Shown piece after piece: positions 17,229-27,179 of a stretch of 64,000 nt of DNA. The position numbers were made by a program, and so were the translations under genes. A model generated the notes under the pieces. The model saw only the letters and a list, made by a program, of their open reading frames with translations. It made no database searches and was not told the origin of the DNA. Origin of the DNA: Thermoleophilaceae bacterium. Lineage in GTDB: Bacteria > Actinomycetota > Thermoleophilia > Solirubrobacterales > Thermoleophilaceae. Location of the stretch: contig DASUWY010000060.1 in the NCBI GenBank assembly GCA_036378175.1, positions 18,752 through 82,751 of the forward strand, written 5' to 3'. The stretch's first letter is position 1; each line of letters starts with the position of its first letter.

Positions 17229-17840
17229 ATGGTCGAGTTGAGCCTCACGAAGCGTCAGCAGGAGATCTTCGACTTCATCAAGCGCTACTCCGCCGATCAC
17301 GGCTATCCGCCCACCGTGCGGGACATTGGCAAGGCGATCGGACTCACGTCTTCTTCGACCGTTCACGCGCACCTGGCGAACCTGGAGAAGCTGGGTGCGC
17401 TGCGGCGCGATCCCACCAAGCCGCGCGCGATGGAGATCCTCGACAGGGCGAAGAACGCCGTCATTCCGGCGGGGCTGCCACTGGTCGGCCGCGTGGCCGC
17501 GGGCCAACCGCTTCTCGCCGAGGAGAACATCGAGGACTACGTCGAGGTGCCGCAGATCGCCGGTGGCGACGAGGGCGAGTACGTCCTCAAGGTGCAGGGC
17601 GACTCCATGAAGGACGCAGGCATCCTCGAGGGCGACTACGTCGTCGTCCACACCACGGAGACCGCGCGCAATGGCGAGATCGTCGTCGCGCTGCTGGGTG
17701 AGGAGGCGACGGTCAAGCGCTTCTTCAAGGAAAGGGACCACGTCCGGCTGCAGCCGGAGAACGATGCCCTCGAGCCGATAAGGACGCGCGACGTCCAGGT
17801 GCTCGGGCGCGTGGTCGGAGTCTTCAGGAGGGTCACATGA
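17229..17840 (+). CDS. lexA: LexA, SOS repressor
   Basis: A 203-residue LexA. The N-terminal winged helix-turn-helix (PPTVRDIGKAIGLTSSSTVHAHL, near 27-49) binds the SOS box seen upstream. The C-terminal S24-type autopeptidase shows the Ala91-Gly92 cleavage site (VAAGQPLL), nucleophile Ser126 (GDSMKDAGI) and general-base Lys163 (TVKRFF). RecA filaments on DNA trigger self-cleavage. ATG at 17229 has a GGGAG ribosome site; the longer ORF to 17100 would include the operator and is rejected. The stop overlaps the start of a small zinc-ribbon gene by 4 bp. Confidence 0.96.
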   Translation: MVELSLTKRQQEIFDFIKRYSADHGYPPTVRDIGKAIGLTSSSTVHAHLANLEKLGALRRDPTKPRAMEILDRAKNAVIPAGLPLVGRVAAGQPLLAEENIEDYVEVPQIAGGDEGEYVLKVQGDSMKDAGILEGDYVVVHTTETARNGEIVVALLGEEATVKRFFKERDHVRLQPENDALEPIRTRDVQVLGRVVGVFRRVT

Positions 17841-18055
17841 CCACAGCCACAAAGCCACTTTTCGAATTCTTCGCGGACACACAGCCGGGCAGATCCCCGT
17901 TCGGTAACGGCAACCTCACGTTGGGCGAGCGGATGTCCAACGTATGGGAGGGGTTGCTGCGCACCGGGACGGCGGACTGTCCGGTCTGCCGCGGAACCAT
18001 GGGGCGAGTCGGCCAAACGGGCCGCTGCGCCCGCTGCGGCAGCGTCCTCTCTTAG
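17837..18055 (+). CDS. Small zinc-ribbon protein translationally coupled to lexA
   Basis: A 72-residue protein: a 45-residue N-terminal part (LFEFFADTQPGRSPFGNG, LTLGERMSNVWEGLLRTG), then a rubredoxin-like zinc ribbon CPVC (about 48-51) ... CARC (about 64-67). Its ATG overlaps the lexA TGA (ATGA), so it is made from the LexA-controlled transcript and is likely SOS-inducible. I do not recognise a named family. A role in DNA-damage response or LexA/RecA control is inference from position. Confidence 0.75.
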   Translation: MTTATKPLFEFFADTQPGRSPFGNGNLTLGERMSNVWEGLLRTGTADCPVCRGTMGRVGQTGRCARCGSVLS

Positions 18056-18355
18056 TTACAAAGGCGCGCGCCTGAAGCGCAGCGCGCCGCCGCCATCGAT
18101 CACACGCTTCGCCCTTTCCCTTGTGATGCAAGGGGAATCCGAAGCGCGTGACACGGCCCGGGCCGCCGACCCGCTCCAACCCCTTTGGCCGGAGCGCGAA
18201 GCCACGCGACGCCGGGGCCTGAGCAGGGTCGATGGTGCCGGGCTGGGAACTCCCGCCGGCGTAAGCCGGCGGCCCAGAACGGCACCATCGACCCTGCCGG
18301 CCGCGCCACACAGCAGAAGGTGGTCAAGCGCGCCCAACCACGCCTACCCTTAACC
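18056..18355. other. Intergenic region before rnpB, no gene seen
   Basis: About 300 bp without a convincing coding frame; short ORFs here are arginine/proline-rich shadows. It holds the first copy of the hairpin repeat (18224-18296) and presumably the rnpB promoter just upstream of 18356. Confidence 0.6.
18224..18296 (+). repeat. Hairpin repeat, copy 1
   Basis: Perfect 17-bp outer arms at 18224-18240 and 18280-18296, with an inner module CTGGG - AACTC - CCGCCGGC - GTAA - GCCGGCGG - CCCAG (18243-18277). CTGGG/CCCAG and the 8-bp GC stem pair; AACTC is left unpaired as a bulge; the loop is a GNRA tetraloop (GTAA). The same inner module recurs at 18761-18830 (reverse orientation) and 19003-19087 with different outer arms. 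Confidence 0.8.
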
Positions 18356-18692
18356 CGCTGGCTATGCAGCCGCGGCCCCCGGAGAGAAAACCGGCGGTCG
18401 AGGAAAGTCCGGACACCGCAGGGCAGGGTGGTCGGGAAATCTGACCCGGGGAAACCCGCGGGAAAGTGCCACAGAAATGACACCGCCTAAGCGGCGGACC
18501 CTCACGTGAGGTCCGTCGCCGGTAAGGGTGAAATGGTGCGGTAAGAGCGCACCGGCGGCGTGGTGACACGTCGGCCAGGCAAACCCCACCCGGTGCAAGG
18601 CCAAGCAGGGACGTTGACGCTGCCCGCCGAGTCCCAGGTAGGCCGCAAAGATGGATGGCTGCACTCGACAGGATCCGGCTTATCGGCCAGCT
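18356..18692 (+). ncRNA. rnpB: RNase P RNA (rnpB)
   Basis: Catalytic RNA of RNase P, which matures the 5' ends of tRNAs. The bacterial type-A landmarks are all visible: P1 stem GCTGGC (18357-18362) with GCCAGC (18686-18691), GAGGAAAGTCCGGAC near the 5' end, CCACAGAAA, the region GGTAAGGGTGAAATGGTGCGGTAAGAGC (shown here only as its known core GTGAAATGGTGCGGTAAGAG), and AGATGGATGGCTGC ... ACAGGATCCGGCTTA at the 3' end. Ends are estimated from P1. A strong terminator follows directly. Confidence 0.96.
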
Positions 18693-18695
18693 AAG

Positions 18696-18724
18696 GAAGA
18701 GCCCCGCCTGGTGCGGGGCTCTTC
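18696..18724 (+). terminator. Intrinsic terminator of rnpB
   Basis: A 12-bp perfect stem GAAGAGCCCCGC / GCGGGGCTCTTC with loop CTGGT, followed by TATTTG. It lies 4 bp after the P1 stem of RNase P RNA. Confidence 0.88.
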
Positions 18725-18760
18725 TATTTGCCTTGTTTCGGCTATGGCTGTGGGTTGAGC

Positions 18761-18830
18761 GGGTTCCCCGCCCCGCTCTGGGCCGCCGGCTTGCGCCGAG
18801 GGGAGTTCCCAGAGCGGGAACGTCGAACCC
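18761..18830 (-). repeat. Hairpin repeat, copy 2 (reverse orientation)
   Basis: Read on the minus strand, the inner module is CTGGG - AACTC - CCCTCGGC - GCAA - GCCGGCGG - CCCAG, with another GNRA tetraloop (GCAA). Outer arms are GGGTTCGACGTTCCCGCT and a partly complementary AGCGGGGCGGGGAACCC. The bulge AACTC and CTGGG/CCCAG are identical to copy 1. Confidence 0.75.
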
Positions 18831-19002
18831 GGCCGGCGCGCGACGTGAGCCATTGACGATTCACCGCCGATCGTCACGAGCGGCTCGCCCGCAGCATGCG
18901 CACATCTACCGGACGCGGACGGGAAGATCCGCAACCACTGGCCGCGCTGAAGTAGGAAGTGGCGCTGAAGCCAGACAGCCTTAGTCCCTCGGCGACGCCT
19001 GT

Positions 19003-19087
19003 GCCGGGTGAGTTCGACGTTCCCACTCTGGGAACTCCCGGCGGCCCCAGCCGCCGGCCCAGAGTGGGAAAGTTGAACTCACCCGGC
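19003..19087 (+). repeat. Hairpin repeat, copy 3
   Basis: Inner module CTGGG - AACTC - CCGGCGGC - CCCA - GCCGCCGG - CCCAG (19028-19062) between 25-bp outer arms (19003-19027 and 19063-19087) that pair with only two mismatches. The GC stem differs in sequence from copy 1 but keeps 8 paired bases, while CTGGGAACTC is unchanged. The outer arm shares TTCGACGTTCCC with copy 2. Confidence 0.8.
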
Positions 19088-19107
19088 CCAGAGCGCGCCA
19101 AACACGG

Positions 19108-19593
19108 TCAGCTTGAAGCCTCCGCCTCCTCCTTGAACATCTTCAAGAGCCCACCCCAGCCGCCGTCGCTGCCCACCGACTCGGCGATCGTGGCCGCCCC
19201 TGCGCCGTGGCGCTCGAGGTTGCGGTGCTCGAACTCCACGAGCGTGCGGTTGTCGCCCTGAGGGATGAAGCGGGCTTCGTACTCGCTCGCCTTCGCCGGG
19301 TCGGGGTCGTACTTCCAGTCCCCCTGGAGGTGCCAGGAGACGACAACGCGGTCGGGACGATCGAACACGAGCACGCGGCCCCACTCGCACTCGCTTCCGT
19401 CCACGCCGCGCTCGTAGGCGCGGCCGCCCTCGCGGCACTCCAAGATGGCCTCCGCCATCTCCGCCTCGCCGATGCGATGGCTGCGCGGCCACCACTTGTC
19501 GAAGCCCGCGGTGAACACATCGAATGCGCGCTCCTGCGGCACTTCGACGCTGATGCTCTTGCGGACGGTCAGGTCCGTGGTCTGCATGGTCAT
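19108..19593 (-). CDS. SRPBCC/AHSA1-type protein, partner of ArsR regulator
   Basis: A 161-residue START-like protein (AHSA1/Aha1_N-like branch) with the helix-grip pattern VRKSISVEVPQERAFDVFT, DKWWPRSHRI, GGRAYERG.DGSECEWGRV and a C-terminal LLKMFKEEAEA. Such proteins bind small hydrophobic ligands. ATG at 19593 overlaps the ArsR stop (ATGA), so the two are translationally coupled. This is the first of three ArsR-SRPBCC modules in the window. Confidence 0.87.
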   Translation of the reverse strand: MTMQTTDLTVRKSISVEVPQERAFDVFTAGFDKWWPRSHRIGEAEMAEAILECREGGRAYERGVDGSECEWGRVLVFDRPDRVVVSWHLQGDWKYDPDPAKASEYEARFIPQGDNRTLVEFEHRNLERHGAGAATIAESVGSDGGWGGLLKMFKEEAEASS

Positions 19594-19910
19594 GAGACCT
19601 CCTCGTCGGTCTGCTCGGCGACCTCCTTGAAGGCGGCCAGAGCCTGATTCCAGAACTGGTCGAGATACGCGCGTAGGGCGCCGATGCCGCGCGGGTCGAG
19701 CTGGTACAGGCGGCGGTTGCCCACCTGCCGATCCGTCACGAGACCCGCCTCCTTCAGCACCTTCAGGTGCTGGGACACGGCCGGCCGCGACACCGGCAGG
19801 TCCTTCGCCAGCTCGCCCACCGGGCGCGGCCCCTCGGCGAGGCGCTCGAAGATCGCCCGCCGCGTGGGGTCGCCCAACGCGTTCATCCCGTTCGCTTGGT
19901 AAGTCAACAC
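19590..19910 (-). CDS. ArsR-family winged-helix repressor
   Basis: About 106 residues with the winged-helix core ALGDPTRRAIFERLAEGP, GELAKDLPVSRPAVSQHLKVL and AGLVTDRQVGNRRLYQLDP. No metal-binding cysteine pair is visible, so it belongs to the non-metal ArsR group usually paired with SRPBCC proteins. The GTG start at 19910 is preferred because a promoter (TTGACT, 16 bp, TAGACT) lies just upstream and would fall inside the coding region if the ATG at 19946 were used. A perfect palindrome overlies the -10 box, indicating self-repression. Confidence 0.82.
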   Translation of the reverse strand: MLTYQANGMNALGDPTRRAIFERLAEGPRPVGELAKDLPVSRPAVSQHLKVLKEAGLVTDRQVGNRRLYQLDPRGIGALRAYLDQFWNQALAAFKEVAEQTDEEVS

Positions 19911-19915
19911 TAACC

Positions 19916-19946
19916 GTAAGTCTAGACTTACCATCGCGAAAGTCAA
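19916..19946 (-). promoter_or_regulatory. Promoter and 16-bp palindromic operator of the ArsR-SRPBCC operon
   Basis: On the minus strand, TTGACT (19946-19941), a 16-bp spacer and TAGACT (19924-19919). The perfect palindrome GTAAGTCTAGACTTAC (19916-19931) covers the -10 box, ideal for a repressor. The -10 ends 8 bp before the GTG start, so the message is probably leaderless. A related half-site GGTAAGTC lies just inside the gene. Confidence 0.75.
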
Positions 19947-20103
19947 GAGTAGTCCTGCAAAAACTCGGTAGTAGCGCCAATTCCTGGAAAACCAGCGCTC
20001 CCTCTGTTAAGGGAGTGTGAGGTTTCCGAGACTTATCTCGCTACCATTTCGCGCTCCGCCGGCCGGAAAACACGGCCGAAGGCCGCCTCCCGAAGGGGTT
20101 GTA

Positions 20104-23100
20104 TTGAACGAGAAGCGACCTGAGGCCGTGGGCCTCTACGACCCAGCTTTTGAACATGACGCATGTGGCGTAGGCGCCGTCGCCGATTTGTCCGGTGCGG
20201 CTAGTCACGCCACCGTCCAGCGCGCGCTCCAGGTTCTGGACGCGCTCGAACACCGCGGCGCGAGCGGCGCCGAGATCGACACTGGTGACGGCGCGGGCAT
20301 CCTGCTTCAGGTTCCGGACGCCTTCCTGCGCGAGGCGGCCCCCTTCGAGCTTCCGGCACCCGGCAGCTACGCGGTGGGAATGTGCTTCCTGCCCAAGGAG
20401 CCGGTCCGGCGGCGAGAGCTCGAGAAGCTGATCGAGCGCACCGTGCACGCCGAGGACCTCGAGCTCCTCGGCTGGCGGGACGTGCCGGTGGACTCGAGCG
20501 TGCCTGGACCGAGCGCCGCGGCGGTGGAGCCCGTGATCCGGCAGGTGTTCGTCGGCGCGGGGGAGATCGCGGACCAGGACGCCTTCGAGCGCAAGGTGTA
20601 CGTCACGCGGCGGATCGTGGAGAAGGCGGCGGGCGCGGACATCGCGATCCCGTCGTTCTCCTCGCGCACGCTCGTGTACAAGGGGATGCTCACCTCCCCG
20701 CAGCTCCCGCGCTACTTCCCGGACCTGCGCGACGAGCGGATCGCGAGCGCACTCGCGCTCGTGCACTCGCGCTTCTCCACCAACACCTTCCCGAGCTGGG
20801 AGCTCGCCCATCCCTACCGCTACATCGCGCACAACGGGGAGATCAACACGCTGCGCGGCAACGTGAACTGGATGGCCGCGCGCGAGTCGCAGCTCCAGAG
20901 CGAGCTGTTCGGCGAGGACCTGCGCAAGGTCACGCCCGTGGTCGTGCCGTTCGGCAGCGACTCGGCGACCTTCGACAACGTGCTCGAGCTGCTCGTGCTC
21001 AGCGGCCGCTCGCTGCCGCACGCGCTGATGATGATGATCCCGGAGGCGTGGGAGGGGCGCGAGGACATGCCCGAGGAGGTGCGCGACTTCTACGCGTATC
21101 ACTCGTGCCTCATGGAACCGTGGGACGGTCCTGCGGCGGTGGCGTTCACCGACGGCCGGCTGATCGGCGCCACGCTCGACCGCAACGGCCTGCGCCCGGG
21201 CCGCTGGCAGGTCACGCGCGATGGCTTCGTGGTGCTGGCGTCGGAGACGGGCGTGCTGCCCGCAGACGCCGAGGACGTGGTGGCGAAGGGCCGCCTCCAG
21301 CCGGGCAAGATCTTCCTCGTCGACGTCGAGCAGGGCCGCATCGTGGACGACGGCGAGGTGAAGCACCTGGTGTCCACGCGCAAGCCCTACGGCCGCTGGT
21401 ACGCCGAGCGCACCGTGCACCTCGACGACATGCCGGACGTGGCGCCCGCGGAGCTGCCCGCCGATCCGCTGCGCACGCGTCAGCAGCTCTTCGGCTACAC
21501 CCAGGAGGACCTGAAGATCACGCTCGCGCAGATGGGCGGGGCGAAGGGCGAGGAGCCCACGGGCTCGATGGGCAACGACTTCGCGCTCGCCGTGCTGAGC
21601 GACCACCAGCCGCTTCTCTATTCGTACTTCAAGCAGCTCTTCGCGCAGGTCACCAACCCGCCGATCGATCCGATCCGGGAGAAGATCGTGATGAGCGTGT
21701 CAACGTCGGTCGGGCCGGAAGGCAACCTTCTGGACGAGACGGCCGAGCACGCGCACCAGCTGATCATCGGCCAGCCGCTGCTCACCACGGGCGAGCTCGA
21801 GAAGCTGCGCCAGGTTGACCACCACGTGTTCTGCGCGGACACGCTCGACGCCACCTTCCCGGTGAGCGAGGGCCCGGCAGGACTGGCGCGCGCGATCGAG
21901 CGCCTGTGCCGCGAGGCGTCGGCGGCGATCGACTCGGGCGACAACATCCTGATCCTGTCCGACCGCGCGGTCGGCGCCGAGCGCGCGCCGATTCCCGCCC
22001 TGCTCGCAGTGGCCGGCGTTCACCATCACCTCGTACGCGAGGGCACGCGCCTGCAGGCCGGGCTGGTGGTGGAGTCGGGCGAGCCGCGCGAGGTGCACCA
22101 CATCGCGTGTCTACTCGGCTACGGCGCGAGCGCGGTGTGCCCGTATCTCGCGTTCGAGACGCTCTTCGAGATGCACGACCTCGGCCTGCTGCCGGGCGTC
22201 GACCGCGCGGACCAAGCCGGGGCGAACATGATCAAGGCAGTCGGCAAGGGGCTGCTGAAGACGATCTCGAAGATGGGCATCTCCACGGTGCGCAGCTACT
22301 CGGGGGCGCAGATCTTCGAGGCGGTGGGCCTGGAGCCGCAGCTCGTGGAGCGCTACTTCACCGGCACCACGTCGCGCATCGGCGGCATCGGCCTCGAGGT
22401 CCTGGCGAAGGAGGCGCTCACCCGTCACGCGCGCGCGTATCCGAGCGCTGCCCGGCCGGAGTCCGAGGAGCGGTTGCCAAACGGCGGCGTGCACGCGTGG
22501 CGCAGGGGCGGCGAGCACCACCAGTGGAACCCCGAGACGATCGCCGAGGTGCAGCACGCGGTGCGCCACGGCGGGCAGGAGTCGTACGAGCGCTTCACGA
22601 AGCGTGTGAACGAGGAATCCACGCGCAGGGCGGCGCTGCGCGGCCTCCTCAAGCTGCGCACGAGCGAGCGAACTCCGATCCCGCTCGACGAGGTGGAGCC
22701 GGCGAAGGAGATCGTCAAGCGCTTCGCCACCGGCGCGATGTCCCTCGGCTCGATCTCAACCGAGGCGCACGAGACGCTCGCGATCGCGATGAATCGCCTG
22801 GGCGGCAAGTCGAACACCGGCGAGGGCGGCGAGGACCCGCGCCGCTTCACGCCCGACCCCAACGGCGACAACCGCCGCTCGGCGATCAAGCAGGTGGCCT
22901 CCGGCCGCTTCGGCGTGACGGCGCACTACCTCGTGAACGCGGACGAGCTTCAGATCAAGATGGCGCAGGGCGCCAAGCCCGGCGAGGGCGGCCAGCTTCC
23001 CGGCCACAAGGTGGACGAGTACATCGGGAAGATCCGCCACTCCACGCCCGGCGTGGGCCTGATCTCGCCGCCGCCGCACCACGACATCTACTCGATCGAG

Positions 23101-24726
23101 GACCTCAAGCAGCTGATCTTCGACCTGCGCTGCGCGAACCCGGACGCGCGCATCAGCGTGAAGCTCGTGTCCGAGGTGGGGGTGGGCACTGTGGCCGCGG
23201 GCGTGGCGAAGGCCAACTCGGACCACGTGGTGATCGCGGGCCACGACGGCGGCACGGGCGCCTCGCCGGTGAGCTCGGTACACAACGCGGGCGTGCCGTG
23301 GGAGATCGGCCTGGCGGAGACGCAGCAGACCCTCGTGAAGAACAAGCTGCGCGACCGCATCGTCGTGCAGACGGACGGCCAGCTGAAGACCGGCCGCGAC
23401 GTGGTTATTGCCGCGCTGCTCGGCGCGGAGGAGTTCGGCTTCGCCACCGCGCCGCTGATCGCGATGGGCTGCATCATGATGCGCGCCTGCCACCTCAACA
23501 CGTGCCCCGTGGGCATCGCCACGCAGGACCCCGAGCTGCGCAAGCGGTTCGCGGGCCGCCCCGAGCACGTGGTCAACTACTTCTTCTTCATCGCCGAGGA
23601 GGTGCGTCAGCTGATGGCGCAGCTCGGCATCGCGAAGTTCGACGACCTCGTGGGGCGCACCGACCTCCTCGAGGCGGACGCGGCGATCGAGCACTGGAAG
23701 GCGCGCGGAGTCGACCTCACGAACATCCTCGCGCCCGCGGACGCGCCGCCGGAGGTGCCGCGCCGGCGCGTGCGCGACCAGGACCCCGTGCTCTGCGACC
23801 ACCTCGACCACGCGCTGATCGAGCTTGCGGAGCCGGCCCTCGCGCACGGCGAGAACGTGGAGCTCGGGATCGAGGTTGAGAACAAGCACCGCACGGTGGG
23901 TGGCCTGCTGTCCGGCGAGGTGGCTCGACGCCACGGCGCGGAGGGATTGCCGGACGACACCATCATCGTGCACGCCAAGGGGTCGGGCGGGCAGAGCTTC
24001 GGCGCCTGGCTGGCGCGTGGAGTGACGCTCGACCTCGAGGGAGACGCCAACGACTTCGCGGGCAAGGGCATGTCCGGCGGCGTGCTCGCGGTGCGGCCGC
24101 CGGACACATCCACCTTCAGGGCCGAGGAGAACGTGGTGGTGGGCAACACCGTTCTCTACGGCGCCACGAGCGGCCGGGCCTTCTTCCGCGGCCTCGCGGG
24201 CGAGCGATTCGCCGTCCGCAACTCGGGCGTGAGCGCCGTGGTTGAGGGCGTGGGCGACCACGGCTGCGAGTACATGACCGGTGGCCGCGTGGTGGTGCTC
24301 GGCCTCACCGGCCGCAACTTCGCGGCCGGGATGAGCGGCGGCATCGCGTACGTGCTCGACAAGGTCGGCGACTTCGACGAGCGGTGCAACACGGAGCTCG
24401 TCGAGCTCGAGACACCGAGCGCCGAGGACTTCGAGGAGATCCGCGCACTCGTGGAGGAGCACCGCGACCGCACCGGGAGTACCGTGGCCACGCGCACTCT
24501 CGCGGACTGGGAGCAGCTCGTGGGTTACTGGGTGAAGGTCATGCCCACCGACTACGCCCGTGCTCTTGCGGAGCGGGCGGCGCGCGCCGCCGACGACGTC
24601 GCGGGCCTGGGCGGGGGGCGGCCCGCGCACGAGATTCACGAGGAACGGCACGTGCACGAGACGAGCGTGGCGGGAGTGGCTCCCTCGGCGGACGCGGACG
24701 GCCGGATGGGGGGCAACGATGGGTGA
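20104..24726 (+). CDS. gltB: Glutamate synthase, large subunit
   Basis: About 1540 residues. The enzyme makes two glutamates from glutamine and 2-oxoglutarate. Domains in order: class II glutaminase with catalytic Cys in HDACGVG (preceded by a short propeptide), central domain, FMN-binding synthase domain ([29 protein letters not shown]), 3Fe-4S cysteines in [17 protein letters not shown], and the C-terminal beta-helix rich in GG repeats. A TTG start at 20104 behind GAAGGGG is preferred; the GTG at 20017 lies in probable leader sequence. gltD overlaps the end by 8 bp. With glnA at 34.5 kb this completes the GS-GOGAT cycle. Confidence 0.95.
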   Translation: MNEKRPEAVGLYDPAFEHDACGVGAVADLSGAASHATVQRALQVLDALEHRGASGAEIDTGDGAGILLQVPDAFLREAAPFELPAPGSYAVGMCFLPKEPVRRRELEKLIERTVHAEDLELLGWRDVPVDSSVPGPSAAAVEPVIRQVFVGAGEIADQDAFERKVYVTRRIVEKAAGADIAIPSFSSRTLVYKGMLTSPQLPRYFPDLRDERIASALALVHSRFSTNTFPSWELAHPYRYIAHNGEINTLRGNVNWMAARESQLQSELFGEDLRKVTPVVVPFGSDSATFDNVLELLVLSGRSLPHALMMMIPEAWEGREDMPEEVRDFYAYHSCLMEPWDGPAAVAFTDGRLIGATLDRNGLRPGRWQVTRDGFVVLASETGVLPADAEDVVAKGRLQPGKIFLVDVEQGRIVDDGEVKHLVSTRKPYGRWYAERTVHLDDMPDVAPAELPADPLRTRQQLFGYTQEDLKITLAQMGGAKGEEPTGSMGNDFALAVLSDHQPLLYSYFKQLFAQVTNPPIDPIREKIVMSVSTSVGPEGNLLDETAEHAHQLIIGQPLLTTGELEKLRQVDHHVFCADTLDATFPVSEGPAGLARAIERLCREASAAIDSGDNILILSDRAVGAERAPIPALLAVAGVHHHLVREGTRLQAGLVVESGEPREVHHIACLLGYGASAVCPYLAFETLFEMHDLGLLPGVDRADQAGANMIKAVGKGLLKTISKMGISTVRSYSGAQIFEAVGLEPQLVERYFTGTTSRIGGIGLEVLAKEALTRHARAYPSAARPESEERLPNGGVHAWRRGGEHHQWNPETIAEVQHAVRHGGQESYERFTKRVNEESTRRAALRGLLKLRTSERTPIPLDEVEPAKEIVKRFATGAMSLGSISTEAHETLAIAMNRLGGKSNTGEGGEDPRRFTPDPNGDNRRSAIKQVASGRFGVTAHYLVNADELQIKMAQGAKPGEGGQLPGHKVDEYIGKIRHSTPGVGLISPPPHHDIYSIEDLKQLIFDLRCANPDARISVKLVSEVGVGTVAAGVAKANSDHVVIAGHDGGTGASPVSSVHNAGVPWEIGLAETQQTLVKNKLRDRIVVQTDGQLKTGRDVVIAALLGAEEFGFATAPLIAMGCIMMRACHLNTCPVGIATQDPELRKRFAGRPEHVVNYFFFIAEEVRQLMAQLGIAKFDDLVGRTDLLEADAAIEHWKARGVDLTNILAPADAPPEVPRRRVRDQDPVLCDHLDHALIELAEPALAHGENVELGIEVENKHRTVGGLLSGEVARRHGAEGLPDDTIIVHAKGSGGQSFGAWLARGVTLDLEGDANDFAGKGMSGGVLAVRPPDTSTFRAEENVVVGNTVLYGATSGRAFFRGLAGERFAVRNSGVSAVVEGVGDHGCEYMTGGRVVVLGLTGRNFAAGMSGGIAYVLDKVGDFDERCNTELVELETPSAEDFEEIRALVEEHRDRTGSTVATRTLADWEQLVGYWVKVMPTDYARALAERAARAADDVAGLGGGRPAHEIHEERHVHETSVAGVAPSADADGRMGGNDG

Positions 24727-26167
24727 GCTCGGCGGCTTCCTGAAGATCGAGCGCGTGAACGGGCCCAAGCGCCCGGTGGCCGAACGCGTGCACGATTTCC
24801 ACGAGTACCAGCAGACGCTCGACACCGAGGGCCTGCGCGAGCAGGGCGCGCGCTGCATGGACTGCGGCGTTCCGTTCTGTCACAACGGCTGCCCGCTCGG
24901 CAACCTCATCCCGGACTGGAACGACCTCGTGTACCGCGACCGCTGGAAGGACGCGATCGCGGCCCTCCACGCCACGAACAACTTCCCGGAGTTCACCGGG
25001 CGCATCTGTCCCGCGCCGTGCGAGGCGGCCTGTGTGCTCGACATCAACGACGACGCCGTCACGATCAAGCAGATCGAGGTGGCGATCATCGATCGCGCCT
25101 ACGAGGAGGGCTGGGTGAAGCCGCGCCCGCCCGCGCTGCGAAGCGGGCGCCGGGCCGCGGTGATCGGCTCAGGCCCGGCGGGCCTCGCCGCAGCCGCCGA
25201 GCTCAACCAGTTCGGTCACGAGGTCACGGTGTTCGAGCGAAGCGACCGCGTGGGCGGCCTGCTGCGCTACGGCGTGCCGGACTTCAAGCTCGACAAGAAC
25301 GTGGTCCAGCGCCGCGTGGACATTCTCGAGGCCGAGGGCATCGAGTTCCGCACAGGCGTGGAGGTGGGCAGGCACATCGACGCCCGCGAGCTGCGCGAGC
25401 AGTTCGACGCGATCGTCATCGCCACGGGCTCCACGATCCCGCGCGACCTGCCGGTGCCGGGACGCGAGCTCGACGGCGTGCACTTCGCCATGGAGTACCT
25501 CGAGCAGCGAAATCGCTTCGTGGCCGGCGACGCCGCGCCGCCGAAGCCCATCAGCGCCGCCGGCAAGCACGTGGTGATCATCGGCGGCGGCGACACTGGC
25601 GCCGACTGCCTCGGCAACTCGCACCGCGAGGGCCCGGCCAGCGTGACGCAGTTCGAGCTGCTGCCGGAGCCGCCGGCCGCGCGGCCGGATGACATCACCC
25701 CGTGGCCGCAATGGCCGCTCATCCTGCGCACCTCGCCCGCACACGACGAGGGTGGTGAGCGCCGCTTCAGCGTGAACACGACAGAGCTCGTGGGGGAGGC
25801 CGGACGCGTGGTCGCGCTGCGCGGCAAGGAGGTGGGCCCGCCGCCGAGCTTCGAGCCCATCGACGGCAGCGAGTTCGAGATCAAGGCGGATCTCGTCCTG
25901 CTCGCGATGGGCTTTCTCCACACACAGCACGAGGGGCTGATCGAGCAGCTCGCCGTGGACCTCGACCAGCGCGGGAACGTGGATGCCGGCGACTTCGCCG
26001 CGAGCGTGCCCGGCGTGTTCGCCGCGGGCGACGCCCGCCGCGGCCAGTCGCTCGTGGTCTGGGCGATCAGCGAGGGGCGGAAGGCGGCCCGGGCGGCCGA
26101 CGCCTACCTCGCCGAGCTCGACGACGAGCCCGGCGAGGATCCGGTCAGCGCTCTGCTGAGCGCTTAG
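24719..26167 (+). CDS. gltD: Glutamate synthase, small subunit
   Basis: A 482-residue NADPH-dependent beta subunit that feeds electrons to GltB. The N-terminal 4Fe-4S clusters are marked by [17 protein letters not shown] (about 45-61) and [10 protein letters not shown] (about 96-105). FAD and NADPH Rossmann motifs follow: [15 protein letters not shown] and [18 protein letters not shown] at 24719 overlaps the gltB stop by 8 bp, indicating coupled translation. The length matches the family. Confidence 0.95.
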   Translation: MGELGGFLKIERVNGPKRPVAERVHDFHEYQQTLDTEGLREQGARCMDCGVPFCHNGCPLGNLIPDWNDLVYRDRWKDAIAALHATNNFPEFTGRICPAPCEAACVLDINDDAVTIKQIEVAIIDRAYEEGWVKPRPPALRSGRRAAVIGSGPAGLAAAAELNQFGHEVTVFERSDRVGGLLRYGVPDFKLDKNVVQRRVDILEAEGIEFRTGVEVGRHIDARELREQFDAIVIATGSTIPRDLPVPGRELDGVHFAMEYLEQRNRFVAGDAAPPKPISAAGKHVVIIGGGDTGADCLGNSHREGPASVTQFELLPEPPAARPDDITPWPQWPLILRTSPAHDEGGERRFSVNTTELVGEAGRVVALRGKEVGPPPSFEPIDGSEFEIKADLVLLAMGFLHTQHEGLIEQLAVDLDQRGNVDAGDFAASVPGVFAAGDARRGQSLVVWAISEGRKAARAADAYLAELDDEPGEDPVSALLSA

Positions 26168-26194
26168 TCAGCGCACGGTGTGAGCCGGCAAGGC

Positions 26195-26545
26195 TCACGG
26201 CTCGATGTCCATCCCGCCAACCAGCCCGTCGCGGAACCGGTACACGTGGGTCACGTGGCCGTCCGAGACCACGGCGCCGTCGAGGGAGCGCACGACCTGG
26301 TGCACTCGCACGGCCACGCGCCCGTCGTCGAGGAGCTCGAAGCGTTCCGGCTCCACGTGCGAGTCGATCATGCCGAACTGGCGCGTCCAATACTCCCGGA
26401 CGCCATCGAGCCCGCGCACGCGCCCGCCCTCCATCCCGTTGGGCCAGTCCACGTCCGCGTGCATCAGCGTGAGCGCGCGCTCGATGTCGCGCGCGTTGAA
26501 CGCCGCGTAGGCGGCCTTCAGCAGCTCCTCGCGCTCATCGCCCAT
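26195..26545 (-). CDS. NTF2/SnoaL-like protein
   Basis: A 116-residue SnoaL-like protein ([44 protein letters not shown]). Function is unknown; the fold serves many small-molecule roles. The ATG at 26545 lies 11 bp inside the end of clpP, so it is probably co-transcribed behind clpP. It ends 27 bp from the convergent gltD stop. Confidence 0.82.
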   Translation of the reverse strand: MGDEREELLKAAYAAFNARDIERALTLMHADVDWPNGMEGGRVRGLDGVREYWTRQFGMIDSHVEPERFELLDDGRVAVRVHQVVRSLDGAVVSDGHVTHVYRFRDGLVGGMDIEP

Positions 26546-27152
26546 TGAAGCCGGTGGGCGTGCGGGCGATCTCGTGCGTCTCGATCACCCGGTCCGCGAG
26601 GCCGTACTCCACGGCCTGCTCGGCGGTGAAGAAGCGGTCGCGTTCCATGTCCTCGTGCACGCGCTCGATCGGCTGGCCGGTGTGGTGGGCGTAGATCTCG
26701 TCCACTCGCCGGCGCAGGTTGAGCACCTCCTGGGCGTGGATCTGGATGTCCGAGGACTGCCCCTCGAAGCCGCCGGAGGGCTGGTGGATCAGCACGCGCG
26801 CGTTCGGCAGCACCATGCGCTTGCCCGGCGCGCCGCCCGCCAGGAGCAGCGAGCCCATCGACATCGCCATGCCGAAGCAGATCGTCTGCACGTCGGGCTT
26901 GACGTACTGCATCGTGTCGTAGATCGCGAGGCCCGAATAGATCACGCCGCCCGGCGAGTTGATGTACATCGAGATGTCCTTGTCCGGGTCCTCCGCCTGG
27001 AGGTGCAGGAGCTGGGCCACTGCCAGGTTCGCGATCTGGTCGTCCACGGGCGAACCGATGAACACGATCCGCTCATTGAGAAGGCGGGAGTAGATGTCGA
27101 ACGAGCGCTCGCCGCGCGCCGTCTGCTCGATGACCATTGGGACGAGTGGCAT
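26535..27152 (-). CDS. clpP: ATP-dependent Clp protease proteolytic subunit
   Basis: A 205-residue ClpP serine peptidase, which forms a barrel with Clp ATPases to degrade proteins. The catalytic triad is visible: Ser98 (GMAMSMGS), His123 (VLIHQPSGG) and Asp172 (MERDRF). ATG at 27152 follows an AGGAG site. Unusually, no second clpP, clpX or tig gene is adjacent; the neighbour is a small NTF2-like gene. In Actinobacteria two ClpP subunits are often needed, so a paralogue is expected elsewhere. Confidence 0.95.
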   Translation of the reverse strand: MPLVPMVIEQTARGERSFDIYSRLLNERIVFIGSPVDDQIANLAVAQLLHLQAEDPDKDISMYINSPGGVIYSGLAIYDTMQYVKPDVQTICFGMAMSMGSLLLAGGAPGKRMVLPNARVLIHQPSGGFEGQSSDIQIHAQEVLNLRRRVDEIYAHHTGQPIERVHEDMERDRFFTAEQAVEYGLADRVIETHEIARTPTGFNGR

Positions 27153-27179
27153 GGCGAAATCTCCTAGTCGGGTGCGGAT

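Larger units (their letters stand above)
18725..19107. other. Intergenic region after rnpB, no gene seen
   Basis: About 380 bp without a supported gene. It contains hairpin repeat copies 2 and 3. The short peptides that can be translated across these copies (such as GRRLAPRGVPRAGTSN) resemble one another only because the DNA repeat is shared. Confidence 0.6.

Noticed and set aside
18140..19101. Short similar peptides (GRRL..GVP..) as a small gene family
   Set aside because: The similarity arises from translating the palindromic DNA repeat in different frames and strands.
19911..19946. ATG at 19946 as the ArsR start
   Set aside because: The promoter -10 box and operator palindrome would lie inside the coding region.
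22756..24858. 700-residue open frame on the minus strand opposite gltB
   Set aside because: Composition is His/Arg/Val-rich shadow of a GC-rich gene; gltB has clear domains on the plus strand.
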